64,000 nucleotides of DNA from Amylostereum areolatum. Taxonomy: Eukaryota; Basidiomycota; Agaricomycetes; Russulales; Stereaceae. The notes beneath the pieces are model-generated. The model searched no databases. It was not told the origin of the DNA and saw nothing but the letters and a program-made list of their open reading frames with translations. The DNA lies in NCBI GenBank assembly GCA_012932865.1, contig SAXG01000132.1, positions 1 to 64,000 of the forward strand. Direction: 5' to 3'. The position numbers and the translations under genes are program-made. Shown here one piece after another: positions 1 to 12,819 of the stretch (the first letter of the stretch is position 1; the number at the start of each line of letters is the position of its first letter).

Positions 1-1299
1 GAACACCGGCATTCTTCCCCATAGCTTGTGGTTGCGAGGGCTGTGCCTGGGGAGCAGATGAAAGAAGCGGACGAGCGGTATGAAACGAGGTTATCGAGCT
101 GAGATGAAGGTGCCTCAAGGGAGGGGCGTGTAGGAAGCATGGGCTGTTCGGGACGATTGTATGTGAACCGTGACTTGGTTCCGCGCATGCGATGAACGAC
201 TTCTAGCAGGTCGAAAACGGATGGACGCTGAGCGCCGTGCTCGCGAAGCATTGACGCTGTCGCCATAGGTCAACACCGCAACATGGACATCGAAAGCCGG
301 CAACTCACCGATCAACGCGTTCATTTGTGATGAATACACGGGGTATGTGGGGATCTTGTATTGCACATTGAGGATAGCGAGCGGACCGTGCTCCTCGAAC
401 GGAGTGGTATAGTAGCATAGCTTGTAGAGAAGAACGCCCAGCGCCCAAATGTCGGACTTCTCGTCCACGGGTCGACGCAAGTAAGGATCGACCATCTCCG
501 GTGCGCGGTATTGCAGCGTCGTATGTCTATTAAGATCGGCCTCGAGCGCTCGTATTCTTGCGTAGAGGCTGGCGGTCGCGCGACTGGGGTCGCGGATCCG
601 AAATCACAAAGCTTGAAGAGCGTGTCCGAAGATTGCAGGATGTTCTCGACCTTGAGATCGCGATGGAGGAGGGCCGGGCGGAGGTTGTGCATCGCGGCCA
701 CGCCTTCGCAGACGTCCACGAATATTTGCAAGATCTCCTTCTCCGTGAGACGCTCCCGCAATCGCCTGTTCATCATGTCGATGATACCGCCGCCTGCTCG
801 GCGATGAGCCCGAGACGTCCGAAGAAAGGAGGGAGAGAAGGGCGCGCACCGGGGCAGAACTCCATCAGGATGAAGACCTCGAATATGCCGTTGGCTGCTC
901 GATGCCATGCGGCGTCGATGAGGTGGACGATGTTGGGGTGGCCTTTCAATATTCGCTAGAGGACATTGTGAGACAAGCGCGGCACGGGAGACTACGAACT
1001 GCGGTGCACGCACCATGATGTCCACCTCCTTCTTGACCTCTGACAGCATGACTTCGTTGGGAACGGCGATGCGTTTGAGAACATGGTGCGTGGTTCCGTG
1101 GACGGGGGTGGGCGTCCTGACGAGGTAGACGTAGGCGTAGCCACCTGCGACGGACGGTCACGATCTCGCAACGGACAGCAACGCACAAACGAACCTTTGC
1201 TGAGATAGCGCTCGATCTGCACGCTGTATTTGTTGACGGAAATAGTCTGACGGGGACGAGAGGGCCCTTGTCTGCCGTAGCAGCGAGATGGTGGGCCAT
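1..1299 (-). CDS. Ark1/Prk1/AAK1-family Ser/Thr kinase, N-terminal part
   Basis: Protein kinase of the fungal Ark1/Prk1/Akl1 (animal AAK1/GAK) family, which phosphorylates endocytic coat and actin-patch adaptors. Exons read by eye on the minus strand: 1195-1299, 1014-1144, 850-955, 309-793 and 1-256 (runs off the window). The catalytic core is clear: the glycine loop follows ERYLSKGG, the catalytic loop is LLHRDLKVENIL, the DFG motif is LCDFGSAT, and the family hallmark DEKSDIWALGVLLYKLCYYT is present, followed by the QRPSVFDLLEVV C-lobe end. The start at 1299 (MAHHLAATAD) fits the short N-terminus of the family. Two single-base deletions break the frame, near 1252 (a run of four G on the plus strand) and near 551-560, just before the activation-segment APE. 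Because these sit in conserved blocks, assembly error is as likely as a pseudogene. The family call is firm; whether the gene is functional is not. Confidence 0.85.
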
Positions 1300-1490
1300 T
1301 CGGTTTGCGGGGGTGAGCTCGGGTTGAGCTCGAGCTCGTTCCTGTTCTGGTTCACAACCCGTCTGAGTTTGGAAACAGCGCGTCGATCACGTGTCATCGC
1401 CTATTTTCGGGTTCCCTTTGCGTTCACAGCCCTTCTCGTGCACGCTGAACAGAAATATGTAGAATTACATCTAGATATCGAAACATAAGC

Positions 1491-4358
1491 CTACAGCTTC
1501 AGTCCTCTCCGATACTTGATAAACGCCACCAAATTATCCCGCGCCTCCTCTCCCCGTCGCTTCAGCTCCCTTCCGCCCTCCTTCTCCTATCGATCCCCTT
1601 CACCGCACGACGAACGCCCTCCACCGCGTCCGTCAGCCGCTCGATATAGCCTCCGGTCCGGAAGTTGACGTCGTACGGACGTCCCTCGTCCGAGTAGATG
1701 TCGATCAGAGACACCAGAGCCTGAGGGCGGGCTCCGTCCCCGCCGGTGAGGGCGTGTTCCCGGCTGGCAAAAGCGAGAGGAGGTAGTCCGCGATGACCTG
1801 CAGAGTGAAACCAAAGTCAACGCCTGTGAGCAACATAGGCCAGCGAACGCACCTTGTTCGCCTCGACCGACTCGGCGTGCTGCGCGAGGCTCTCGAGCGT
1901 GCCGATGCACTTGACGCGTACCGCGTCGTCCGACCTCGAGTCGCACAGCTGCATCAACACCTCACCTTCTCCTCGTCAGGAGCCTGCACAAACCAGCCAA
2001 CCCCGACATCAGCACTCGCCATCCCTCCACGCACGCGAAAGAAAGATCCAGCGTACGATTTTTCCAGACCACACGATCCCCACGCCCCCACAGCACCCCG
2101 ACCCCGATCTCCCACATCTCCATCCGCCTCTCCTGCCCCAACCCGCCTTCCGTGCCCGTCGCGCCCAGCGCCCTCCACACGTCGTCCCACACCCGTCTCC
2201 CCGCCCCAACGTCCGCCACAACCGCCGGACTCGGGCTCGCCGCGAGCCGCGAGGAACGTGTTGTTCAGGCACTCGAGCGCGGAGATGTGGATCGCGCTGA
2301 GGACGGACGTCGTGGGCGGGTGCGGAGAGGCCGCGTTGGGCGGGGGGAAGGACAAGGGGGTGGGTTGGATGAGGTTCAGAAGAGGCTCGAGGAGAGTAGG
2401 CAGGAAGCTGGACGGCACGATGGTAGGCTCGGAGGGTGGAGGTACCACTGCTGGTCCTTCGTCGAGCGCCATCGAGTCATCGGCCGCATCGTCCATAGCA
2501 TCGTCTGCTGCCCGACGTCCATCAGCGGCCCCCTCCAACGAAAATAGTCAACAAAAACGAAAATACACACCCTCCGCTTCCTCCTCCTCCTCGGCTTCTT
2601 CCCCCCCTTCCACCTCCACCTCATCCGGCAACGTCGCGCACACCCCAGTCAAGATCTCCAGCGCAAGCTGCACCCCCTTCAACCGCGTCTCGATCCTCTC
2701 CAACTCGATCGTCTCGGACGACTTGTGATCGGATCCAGGCGCGTCCTTGGTCGGCTTCTCCACCTGAGGCTGTTCTCCCTGCCCAGCACATAAACACCTC
2801 AGCCCCCCAACCCTCGCATTCCCACCGCACAAATCCCACGCACCTGCGTCTGAATGAGCTGCTGCACCGCCGCCGCCGCCGCATGCAACGATGCCCCCGT
2901 GATCACGGGCACCAGAACCGGCAACAGGACCTCCTTGTCCAAGTCCAACGCAGCCACCGCCGACGGCGGCGGAATCGGAGCGACGTTCCTCAAAATACCT
3001 GTCCACGCTCTCCCGTCAGAACCGCGCCTCGACCGTTTCCGCGCGAAAGGCCGCGAACCCAAAAATAAAAAAGCGATAAAAATAAAAATCGAACGCGAAC
3101 TCACCGCACGCCAGAACGCGCATCGCGACCGCCCGCTCCTCGGTGGCCGGCTCCTTGCCCTTCCCGCCGAGGTCCCCGCTCCGCGCGCGCGCGATCTCGA
3201 GCAAGCACGTCAGGTAGCTCGAATCGGCGCGGATCTCCTCGGTCGCCGCTCGGTTGTCGTCCGTGAGCACGTACAGACACTGCGCTGTATACGGCCCCGC
3301 ACCCGTGCATTCAGCGGCCGTAGATCGGGGGGAAGGGAAGACGGGACGGGAGACGCACCTGCGGACGTGACCGTCGCGAGCGGCAGCTTGTCGCGGGACG
3401 CGAGGAAGGACATCAAGAACGGCACGAGCGCGAGCTGGTTGACGGCGCTGAGCGCCTTGTTCGACGTCTCCCTATAATAGCGAGCACAGTAATAGTAAGA
3501 ACGAGACCAAGGAGACGGGGGCGCCCCGCGCGATCGATCCGGTGCACTGGGGGGAAACGCTGGGAACTCACGAGAGACACCATAAGATCGTGATCACGCT
3601 ATCCGCAAACGCGTACACGACCGTCTGCGCATTCTCCGGCGCCGACTTGGGCGAGTCGAGGAACTGGCCGAGCGTGGTCGAGATCTGTATTGGTACGCAG
3701 CACCGGAACGAAAAGAAAGAAAGAAAGAAACAGAACGAGCGCGTGTATATACCCGGTCAGAAAAGCGAACGCCGAGGAGCGAGAGAGGGGACACGGAATC
3801 GCGCACTTTGGGGATGAAGGTCTGGAGGGGCGCGATGATATTTTTGTTGTACATCTCCGCGCAGATGTCGTATCCGCCGTCGATGCACAGATTCCTGCGC
3901 CGAGCCGCGGGGCAGCGTCAGCCGCGATATTCCTAGGAACGCAGAACTCAGAGAGAATGGACGGGAGGGCGCGCGTACCTCAGTGCCCCGGTAGCCTCCA
4001 CCACGACCTCCTCGTCCGCGTCCGAGAGCCTCGAAATCAGCGCACCGACGACGTTCTTCCCCTGGAGCAGCCTCCGCGTCGACGGATCGTTGTAGATCAG
4101 ATTCGAGACCGCCACGCACGCCCACTTGCGCTCCGCGACGTCCGGGCTCTCCATCTACACCCACATCCCGTAAGCCCCCCGTACTTTTTCGAGGAGACGG
4201 TTAGAGATAAAGCACGAGCACCTTTTGGAGGATGGGCAGGATCGCCTCGGTTTTGGAGGAAGAGGAGGAGGCGGAGGCGAGGCCCTTGGGCAGGTGCGAA
4301 TCGGGGACTCGCATGGGATTGTGTCTGCGCATTGCGCGCTTTTTCTGTGCTTTGCCCA
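1491..4358 (-). CDS. SYO1: SYO1/HEATR3-like ribosomal-protein import adaptor (armadillo repeats)
   Basis: Syo1 escorts ribosomal proteins uL18 and uL5 with the importin Kap104 into the nucleus for 5S RNP assembly (family knowledge). The protein starts with a basic MGKAQKKRAMRRHNPMR tail. Armadillo/HEAT helices follow (AERKWACVAVSNLIYNDPST, VVEATGALRNLCIDGGYDI), then an acidic EEAEEEEEAEG insert typical of the family, and the end RDNLVAFIKYRRGLKL. Eleven exons were read: 4222-4358, 3979-4154, 3807-3894, 3572-3684, 3359-3471, 3105-3284, 2844-2998, 2571-2778, 2057-2532, 1853-1983 and 1491-1797. The last three need five one-base corrections (near 2225, 2085-2089, 1958-1965, 1773-1788 and 1573-1591). 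After the net correction of one base the sum is 2085, giving 694 residues, close to the family length. Most breaks are in short runs of one base, pointing to sequence error rather than decay. Confidence 0.85.
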
Positions 4359-4926
4359 TGGCTGGTGAAGCGTCAGAGGACGGTTACGGTGGATGAGCTC
4401 TGTGTGAGCAGTTTCAGTCGCGCTCTCGACTGGGAGATCTCAAAATTTGTGCGCGTTGCATCACGTGCCACGGAAGACGGGCCGTCGTTATTTCAAGCGT
4501 AGTTTTTCGGTCCACAGTGACGGTCAGTCCGGCTGTCTCCAAACTCTCTCTCCTCGCGATAGTCACGCATTTGCGATTCACGATGAAATTACGAGAGGTT
4601 ATGATAAGAATATTGCAAGGAAAGGGGGTGATAAAAGCACACGTGAGACTACACCTTTTTACAACTTGGGCAGGAGTGGGAAACGATGACGGTACTGAGT
4701 ATATGCGAGGGGAGGGGGAAACTAGGGGCAACAATGTAAAAGAGGACCAGAAGCGACGACGAACATGTGCGAATGAAGGGGGGGGGAGGTGGAAGTGAGC
4801 AGAGAAGGAAAGGAAAGGAAGGGGATATGCAAAAATAGACATGGGTATGTCTAAAAAAAGTCCGACGTACGGAAAGATGCAGTGTCTGAACCCGAGTCAT
4901 GACAGACAAAGCCGACAAGGTCCTCC
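4359..4926. other. intergenic, no gene seen
   Basis: This stretch holds the 5' flank of the SYO1-like gene and the 3' flank of the next minus-strand gene. I see purine-rich tracts around 4690-4830 but no ORF with family-like content. Confidence 0.5.
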
Positions 4927-6966
4927 CTATGTGGGAACACTGGATGACGAGACGACGTGCGAAGGGTGCGGTGGTCCTTCAGGCGGAACACCCAAAGTGT
5001 CAACCGCGACCGGATCGCCCTCGTCTTCGTCATCCTCCGGCGGCGCAGACGGGCCTAATCCCAACGACATCTCCTCCCCGTCCATCTCCAATGGCGGTGC
5101 CGACGGAACGACTCCTCCCACGGGCGACCCAGGCCTCTCCCAACCCGCATCGAAGGGCGGTGCGGAGGGCCCAACGACCGGCTCTACGCCCTCTATATCC
5201 ATCTCGATCTCCTCATCGCGCTCGAACGCACACGGATACTGATCGAAATGCGATATCGCGAGCTTGCCCTTGGCTGAGGGGGGTGGGAGCCCGGACAGCG
5301 GCGGCGCGTACGCGGGTTCTGGTCCTGGCGAGTCCGGTGCGCAACGGCTGGGGGGACCTAGGGCGTCTAGAGGGAAATCCACCGGGGAGACGTCGGCCAA
5401 TTCTGGAGCAGATATTACGAGGGAGAGCACGCTCGGCCGTCCATCATCGTCGACCGGAGCGCTCGCCATCGCCGCCCGTCGAGCGAGCAGCGTCTTGTCG
5501 TCCGTGGCAACATGCCCGCCATAAGTAGGTGTCACGGGAGATTCCTCGGTGTCATACACCGGCGTAGATGGCACATGCGCCGCTAAAAGGAGTTTGGACG
5601 AGCTCGGACGGGGCGTATCTTCGGGGTACGACGGTGCGTCCACGCCGAAAGCGTCCCCCTCACCGTTGTGACGGTAGTACGCGGGGGGATGTGGTATTGT
5701 TTGGCCGAGAGGGGAAGATGGGGGTGCGGGGGTGGCGGACATAGAAGCGCGCGGAGTTTCGTGGGTATCCGAGAGGGGGGGCAGGGAGGATGACGATGGG
5801 CGTGGGCTGGACGGGGGCGATGGCATGCCCGCATCTTCCGACAGTGATTGTCGCTGACTGCGAGAGCCTGTTAGTGAGAATGTGGAGATCGGTGACGCTG
5901 ATCGGGAGAGGGAGGAGATGGATGATGGGTAGCGGTCTTCGTCCTCGCAGAGGGTTGTGGACGAGGGACCGTCAGAGGCCACGACGACCTTGTCCCGACG
6001 CCTGCGCCGAGCGGTGAAACGAACGTTGGCTTTCCACCTGCTGCTCGCGCGCGCCCAGCGCTTTTGAGAAACAACGGCCTGCCGCAGATCGTCGTCGGAG
6101 TCCCCCTCCCCGCCTCGCAGCTTCTTCTGCAACCGCTTCTCGACGTCCTTGTCCTTGTCCTTTCTCCTCGCCCGCCGCTTCCTTCGCCAGATGACGCACG
6201 AAACCATGAAGAACACGATGAAGATGGCGAGGGCGAGGGAGAGGAGGAGGATGGCGATGATGACGCCCTCCGAGATAGGGTCGTGTGGTTGCCAGCCTTG
6301 TGGGAGAGAGGAGAGGTCGAATTCTTCGAGGGAGGTGGAGGAGGAGGTGGCATCGGGGTCGACAGCCATGGACGTGGGATTCGGGTTGCTAACCTGATCG
6401 TTGATATCGTTGGAAATGACCGACGAAGGCGTCACCTAAAAACACGCATGAGCCGTCCGTACCACGCGAGGGGAAAAAATAGGAGAAGGACGTACAGAGC
6501 AAGCAGCGGCGCCGTAGAGACTCCAATCGTCCGTTTTCCTCCAGAGGCCGTCGCTACCCTGTATGTATTGGTCCGGGAGACCGGCAGCGCGCACTTTGAC
6601 GGCGGCGGTGGGTGCATTAGACGAGGTAGCAGAGGCGGGTGCGGAGCTGCTGGTGCTCGCGGCCTGAGAGGAGGAGGAGGCGGCGGCGAGGTTGTCGCTC
6701 CGCGGTCGAATATAGGACTCTGGCTCGTGCTCGATGAAGGGATAAAGAAAAGGAAGGTCGGGCTCGGCGGGTGAGGGGTGTAGAGGGTGACCGTGGACGA
6801 CGCGTGGCGAAAGACCAATGGTCGCGAGGAAAGCGATGGTGGCCGATGAAGGCCGAGAGCGTGAAGAAAGCTTGCGAGGTCTGAGTGGTCTGGAGGAGGA
6901 AGTGGACGGGGGGCAGTTCTTGGACGACCGCTCGGTATTGGGCTTGTGGTGTTGGGCCAAGGCCAT
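4927..6966 (-). CDS. single-pass membrane protein of unknown function
   Basis: Two exons, 6496-6966 and 4927-6435, joined over a 60-base GTACGT..TTTTTAG intron, encode 659 residues. The N-terminal third is Ser/Ala/Pro-rich, with a hydrophobic stretch near residue 45-60. A strong transmembrane segment (IIAILLLSLALAIFIVFFMV) lies near residue 200 and is followed directly by a basic stop-transfer cluster (RRKRRARRK). The long remaining tail is Ser/Pro-rich and acidic with repeated PSAPP motifs (PSAPPFD, PSAPPLE, PSAPPED), which resemble short docking or PPxY-like motifs. The layout suggests a plasma- or endomembrane anchor with a cytosolic disordered tail. Many fungi have such proteins, some in cell-wall sensing, but I recognise no named family and assign no function. 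Confidence 0.7.
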
Positions 6967-7308
6967 GCCAAGTGACTCGTGGAGGTCCGGGAGAGGGACC
7001 GAATAGGAAAGGTTCAGGGTAGAGATATAGCGAGATACCGCCTAAGGGAGGGCTGTATGCGTCGGGAGGGTGTGCGACATGCAAAGAGGGCGGGAGGGAA
7101 GGAGGACGGGGCAGAGGAGGACGAGGGACCGGTGGGGAGCACCAAGGGAGCACAGGCGGCACTCGACCGACCGCCGACCGCTTCCTGTTGATAAGGCAGT
7201 TCGTTCACCTATATTTAGACTTGTCAACGTTTTCACTAAAAATATATCCAATTCCACCAATAAGCGCCGGACACCTCGACCTCAAGCGCCGCCTCGCTCT
7301 CCTTCACT

Positions 7309-10300
7309 CTATCCAGCTATATGTATATATATATTATTCCGTACAAAGAACAAGAAAACCATTCCAGTCAACCCACCCACGCGCTCACCTGCTCGCTCCG
7401 CACGTTCGCCCTCTCCCCGCAGCGTCCGTTCCTCAGCCCCCTCCCGCTCTCGCCAGAAGCAGTCCCCGCTCCCCGCCTCGTAGAACATCCGGTACGTCCC
7501 CAAACTCACCCGGATCGCCAACCCTCCCTCCATCCGCACCCCCCCGGATCCCGTCGGCCCCTCCTCCGGCGCCATCTGTCTATTTTCGCCCCCGTCAGCA
7601 CCCTCCCCTCAACCGCAAAATAGCCACCCCGCCAAAACACGCACCTCCGCACAAAAATAGGCCGACGCCCGACCACCTGCCCGTTCGCGTCCCGCACCCA
7701 TTCCGTCGGATACTCCAGCACGTAGCTGTCCACGTACTCCCGCCACCGATCCAGCGCGCTCGCGCTCCGCCCGTCGTCCACGCTCGCCTCGTCCGCACCC
7801 ACCAGTTGGACCCGCATCACCTTCGATTCCCGGTCCTGTGGGGCCAAAACCCAAAATTAACATCCGAGCGCCTCCAAATCGATGACGATCCCCTCCCCCC
7901 GTCCCCACAATCTCCGCAAATAAAACCAGCACGCTCACCCATTCAATCCGGTACAAGTTGTCGTCCGCTCCGACCCTCCGCTCCGCCTCCCGACGGTAGC
8001 GTATAATCTCCCGTCGAGTGAACGTCGCCTCGTTACGGTGCTTTCGCAGGAAGTGCCACAGTTCCTGGCACTTCTGGTCCGAGACCACCGTCTGCACCTG
8101 TTCAGGGAAAAGAATCGAGAAAGAAGAAGAAAGCGATCACACGCCCCGTGAGCATCCCGAGACCTTTCAAATGCCGCCCGAGCGGCTGATCCGAAATCAC
8201 CCACCTGTTTGATCAGGGCCGCGATAATTTTGTCCACCGTGTACAGCAAGAACGCCTGTTGGCGCACAAACCATTTCAGCACGTCAACGCCATCGATCCA
8301 TCCACGACGAACGAGGGTGGCACGAAATGAACGCACCTTCGTTCCGAAGAACCATCGCAGCTGCTCCTCGAACGCCGCCTGGTCCACATCGCTGTTGAAC
8401 ATCTTCTCGCACAGGTCCAGCAGGTACTGGTACAGCACGTTCGAGTGCACGTCCCCCGCCTCCACCCCGCTCGTCCCCGCCGCCTCGAGCACCTGCATCA
8501 ACGTCGCCGCCGACCCCTGCGGGTCATCCAACCCCAACTCGACCGCGATCGGATTCGGCAGCAGGTGCGCGTAGCGCTCCTTGGCGGCCTTCGCCCCCAC
8601 CTCTTTGCAGGCCAGCAAGCGCGAATACAGCAGCTGCGTTTGCAAATCCCGCCCGACCCGGGGACGAATATGAAAAGATAGAGAGAGAAAAAAACAAAAC
8701 GTCGATCAGCTCCCGGCTCGGTCTGATGTACACATGTGAAACGCGCGGGACTCGCCCACTCACCTGAAGCAGCCGCAGCAACGTGTAATACGTCGTGTTC
8801 GCGAAGAACGGTTTGGAGGCCACACCCGCATCCCTGACAGCAGCCACCGCCTCGGGTGCACTCTCGCGCACCCAGACGTCTTGCGCTTGTCCATTTTCGC
8901 CCGCCCCCGGCACCGCATTTTCGTCATGCACACTATCCCCCGGAGGGGACGCCCGCGGCCCAGCAGAAGAAGATTGCACGCCGTCCATGGCGACAGGCGA
9001 CGCTGCCTGGGAACCGGTGGCGGAGCCGGAGGTCGTACGCACGGACTTGTCGCGTGCGGTCTTGAGCAGCTTCCTCCGCAGGTCGCCCGGGTGGACGCCC
9101 GCGCTCGTAGAGCGATTCCCCACCGGCGCGTCGTCGCCATCCGCGCCGTCCCCCCTGCTCGTCGCTCGAATCGTCGTCCTGCCAGTCTTGCGGTCCGCAC
9201 GCGGCGTTGAACTCGGGCATGGGCTGCATGCAGAGCACCGGCACGAACTGGCGCAGGAACTTCTCCACCGAGCGGCGCTCCGGCTGACTGTATACGCTTT
9301 GGTTGTGGTCCAAATATGTGTACACCAACTTGAGGGTATCGTGCAGGACCGACGTGTCGGCGAACGGAAACTCGAGCTGGTACCCCAGCGATCCGACGTA
9401 GATCGCAGGTGTCCCCACGAGCTCGGCCATGCGCACTTGCTCGCCCTTGATATTCTCGATCTCGGCCACGAAGGACTTGGTCGTGATGTTCTTCTTATCG
9501 TTCGCCTTGAAGTTGATGCCGGTGTGGTCCAGCGATTTGTAAAAGTTCTTCATGTCGACCTGCCGCCAGGTGACGCCCCACTCCCTCTGCGCGCGCCGCC
9601 ACTCCTCGTTCTTTTGCTTCAGCCGCGTGAGCACGACCGGCACCGCGACGCTCGGGGATTCCTGCAGCGCCTGATACACCTCCATCCCCGCGTCCTTCCC
9701 ATACACTTTTTTTAGCGTGCGCTGATAAATGCACTTGCTCTGACCCCCCAGATCCGGCTTCAGTTTGAACAGCGTGCGCTCCTCGTGTGTCATCTCATCG
9801 ATGCGTGCATTCACGGGTTCCAGGATCGCGATCGTCCGCGCGAGGCCCTCCAGATGGATCTGATATTCGTGCCGTTCGTCTTCGCACCGATGGATGGACT
9901 CTTCGTAGGTGTTCTTCTTGTGCGACACGAAGCCCGTCTCCTCCGAGGCCCACGTCGGGTGGGAGACCCACTCGTCGTTCAGCACCGACCGGGCGAGCTG
10001 GTCGCGCCCTGAGGTGGCTAATTTTGCTTCCTATAGGGTTAACGTTTCGCTAAATTAGCCACGCGACCCAATGACTTCGGGCACGAAAGAACAGAACGCA
10101 CGCTATCCGGCAGCCTGCGATAACTGGGTCCTTCCCCGTCGTCCACGGCTCTGGGAAGGATAGCTTCTGGGGGGCCCGTGCGAATGCTGCCAGGGGGGCC
10201 GTATTCGACGTTGCCCTGCTTGTCGTCCCAACTCAAAAGCGTCTTGAATTGGGCCAGCAGATCGCCGTTGCCGAGGAAGGCCTCCACGTGTGTGACGAGC

Positions 10301-12657
10301 TGTTTGGCGTCGATGATGTCCCTCGTGTACATGCTGAGCAGCTTGAGAAAGTCGTCGTAGGCCTCCCGGGCTTCGAGCAGTTTCTTCGCGCGGTCGAAGA
10401 ACGCGAGCTCGTCCTGGGTCGTCGAACTCGGACCGGCCATCTGCGAGATAGGGATCCCGGGCTGGGACGAGTAGTTCAATGCGGAGGACAGCGGTGGCAC
10501 GAAATGGGACATCGTAGGGACGTGAGGGTTTGGAAGAGCGGGGGGAGAGGGTGGCGTTTGGTAGGAAGTACTGAACGCGGGAGATTGGGCGCGTCCTTTG
10601 TTCGCTGTCTTGGACACGCGCTGACGCTTCCTGGCGTCCTATCCATGCCATCGATCTCAATATCGGATGACACTATAAAGCCAAGCAACGCACCTTCACA
10701 GGCTCCACCTTCGTCGACGGCGCACTTTCCCTTGCCGGCTCCCGTTTCCTACGCCTCGACGACGCTTGTTTCTGCGGCGACAGCGATCCACTGGCGTCCA
10801 ACCCCCATGACCCTGGCGCGCCGCCGCCGCCAGGACCGTTGGAGGGATAGGGCAGGATGGCACCGAGGTGAGGCGCGGGCATGGCTGATCCAGCGATGTC
10901 CGGGAGGAAATCTTTAAATTCCCCTAGGAGATCCTCGGCGTCCTTGAACAGCACTTGGACTTGCGTGTAAACCTACGCCACGCGCATCAATACAACTCGT
11001 CTCACGGCCCATACATCGAGGCAGATGGACGGGGAAGTTTACGTCTACGCATAGACAGTGATGACACACTCACATCGTGCATCATTTTCTGCTCACGCTG
11101 AGCCTGTCCTTGCGGGTCCTTGGACTGCGCCGTCTGCTCCTTGCGGTACGCCTGCAAAATCTCGAGGAACTGCTTGTAGGTGTTCGGGTCGTCCGGAAAC
11201 CGGGTCTTGATCTTGTTCAGATACTGGATCGCGTGGTCGAACTCCCCCGCATTGGCCGCCCGGGACTCGACGGGTGCTTTGTTGCCCATGTTGCCAAGGA
11301 CGGAGGCCATGGCGGTCGTGCTGAGAGCACCGTGGGGACCTGGGGAGAATGGCGTGACAATCCCGGGATAATGTTGGGGGTGGGGATGGAGGCCGGGGGT
11401 GACGGGGCGGGAGTTGGGAATGGGCATCGTCGAGTGTGGCGGCGCAAAGGAGGGTTGATTCAATGGGGACGTGCCGGGAAAACCGAAGCCGCCGTGACCG
11501 CCAACCGAAGACTTGACGATGCCGGTGGGGGTGGTGACGGTGATGGCGTGGGGGTCGAGGGTGTCGGAAGCGTTGATGTGGTAGCCCGGGGGAAGAAACG
11601 TGTTGAATCCTTCGATGAGGTAGGGGTTTCCGTGAAAGAGCATAGACACGCGGTTGATCACGCCGGGAGTGTCGATGCTGGGCGGTGTCGGCCGTCAGCG
11701 GGGCATGGAGGGACGAAGAAAAGAGGGGGACGGAGAAGAAGAAAAGAGGCAACAAGACATCGACGTCCTAATTAGGCAGGAGCACGGCGGGGCGGGAGAC
11801 CGGAGCGGTGCGCGTGCTCGTTCGTGCGGGTCCTCGGTGCACAAGTAGGGGAGTGCGAAGGGAGGAACGGGACGCTGGTCCAGATGTCGTGGACACGGAG
11901 ATAGGATAGGAACGATGGATGATGGATGTATGCGCGCATGCCACGACCGTTCGCCCTCGCACACGGTCCCTGCCTGCCCACCTCGGTCCCCACGCGCGTC
12001 ACGTCGCGGCGCCCGACCCAGCCCATCCATCACCTCCAGCCCAAACAGCCCAGGCCACACCAAGCAAGGAAAGAAGAAAGTGGAAGAATAGAAAGATGGG
12101 GACGCCGAACGCGCTGGGGGAGAAACTCACTGCTGGCCCTTGAAATCCTTCATGATGTCCAAGAAGTGGTTGTACACGTCCGGCTTGTCCTGGAACTGCA
12201 GCTTGACCGCGTCGAGGTAGCTGAGGGCGTCTGTGACGTTGAGTGGCCGACCAGTCTCCGATGTTCTGGCCGGGGCTGGGCGCGTTTCGTCGGGATGGGG
12301 GGTGTCGCCGGTGCGGGGAATGGCGGTCGGGGGACGCGAACGGGTGTGCATCGGGAGGGTGTTGAGGGGGAAGGGGTGGGAGTGAGCGTTTGGAGCGTGG
12401 AGGTAGGGATCTGGCTGGTGGGACATGGGCGGAAGCGGGATGTGGACTGGTTGCGGTGGGAGGCTGTCGCCTGGAGTGATGGGTGGGCCTCGGGCCGGTG
12501 AGGGCGGGCTTGCCACGACGTCGGGGCGAGGGTGAAGTGGAGCTGGGGCGGGGGCGGGGGCGGGAACGGGGGGAAGAGCGGCCGGAGTGGCAGAGGAGGG
12601 AGTTTGTGGGAGAAGTGGTGTGGAAGAAGACCGTTCGTCGCCGTCGTTCACAATCAT
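7309..12657 (-). CDS. SIN3: SIN3 transcriptional corepressor scaffold
   Basis: SIN3 is the scaffold of the Rpd3/HDAC histone deacetylase complex in the nucleus. Ten exons: 12131-12657, 11074-11677, 10694-10972, 10102-10638, 8764-10030, 8337-8633, 8205-8255, 7939-8097, 7645-7835 and 7309-7579. Paired amphipathic helix 1 ([20 protein letters not shown]) spans exons 1-2, PAH2 ([18 protein letters not shown]) exons 2-3, and PAH3 ([20 protein letters not shown]) lies in exon 4. The SYRRLPDS motif and the HDAC-interaction region ([18 protein letters not shown]) follow, then the conserved C-terminal domain ending near [11 protein letters not shown]. The total is 4183 bases, about 1393 residues; the single surplus base matches a run of six C at 9150-9155, where the frame must shift. 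PAH linkers are Pro-rich. The start at 12657 is the first ATG in frame; an extra 5' exon cannot be excluded. Confidence 0.92.
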
Positions 12658-12819
12658 CGTTCGGCAATTTGGACAAGGCGCTTGAGCCTCGACGCTCGCG
12701 CGAAGGTTCGTTCACACACACCTTTATCTAATCTTATCTCCCCTCCTTCGCGGGCACGTGCTCTTCCGTTCATCTCGAGTAAATCGGATGGTATTAGAAC
12801 ACGGCCGTGGATAAGTACA

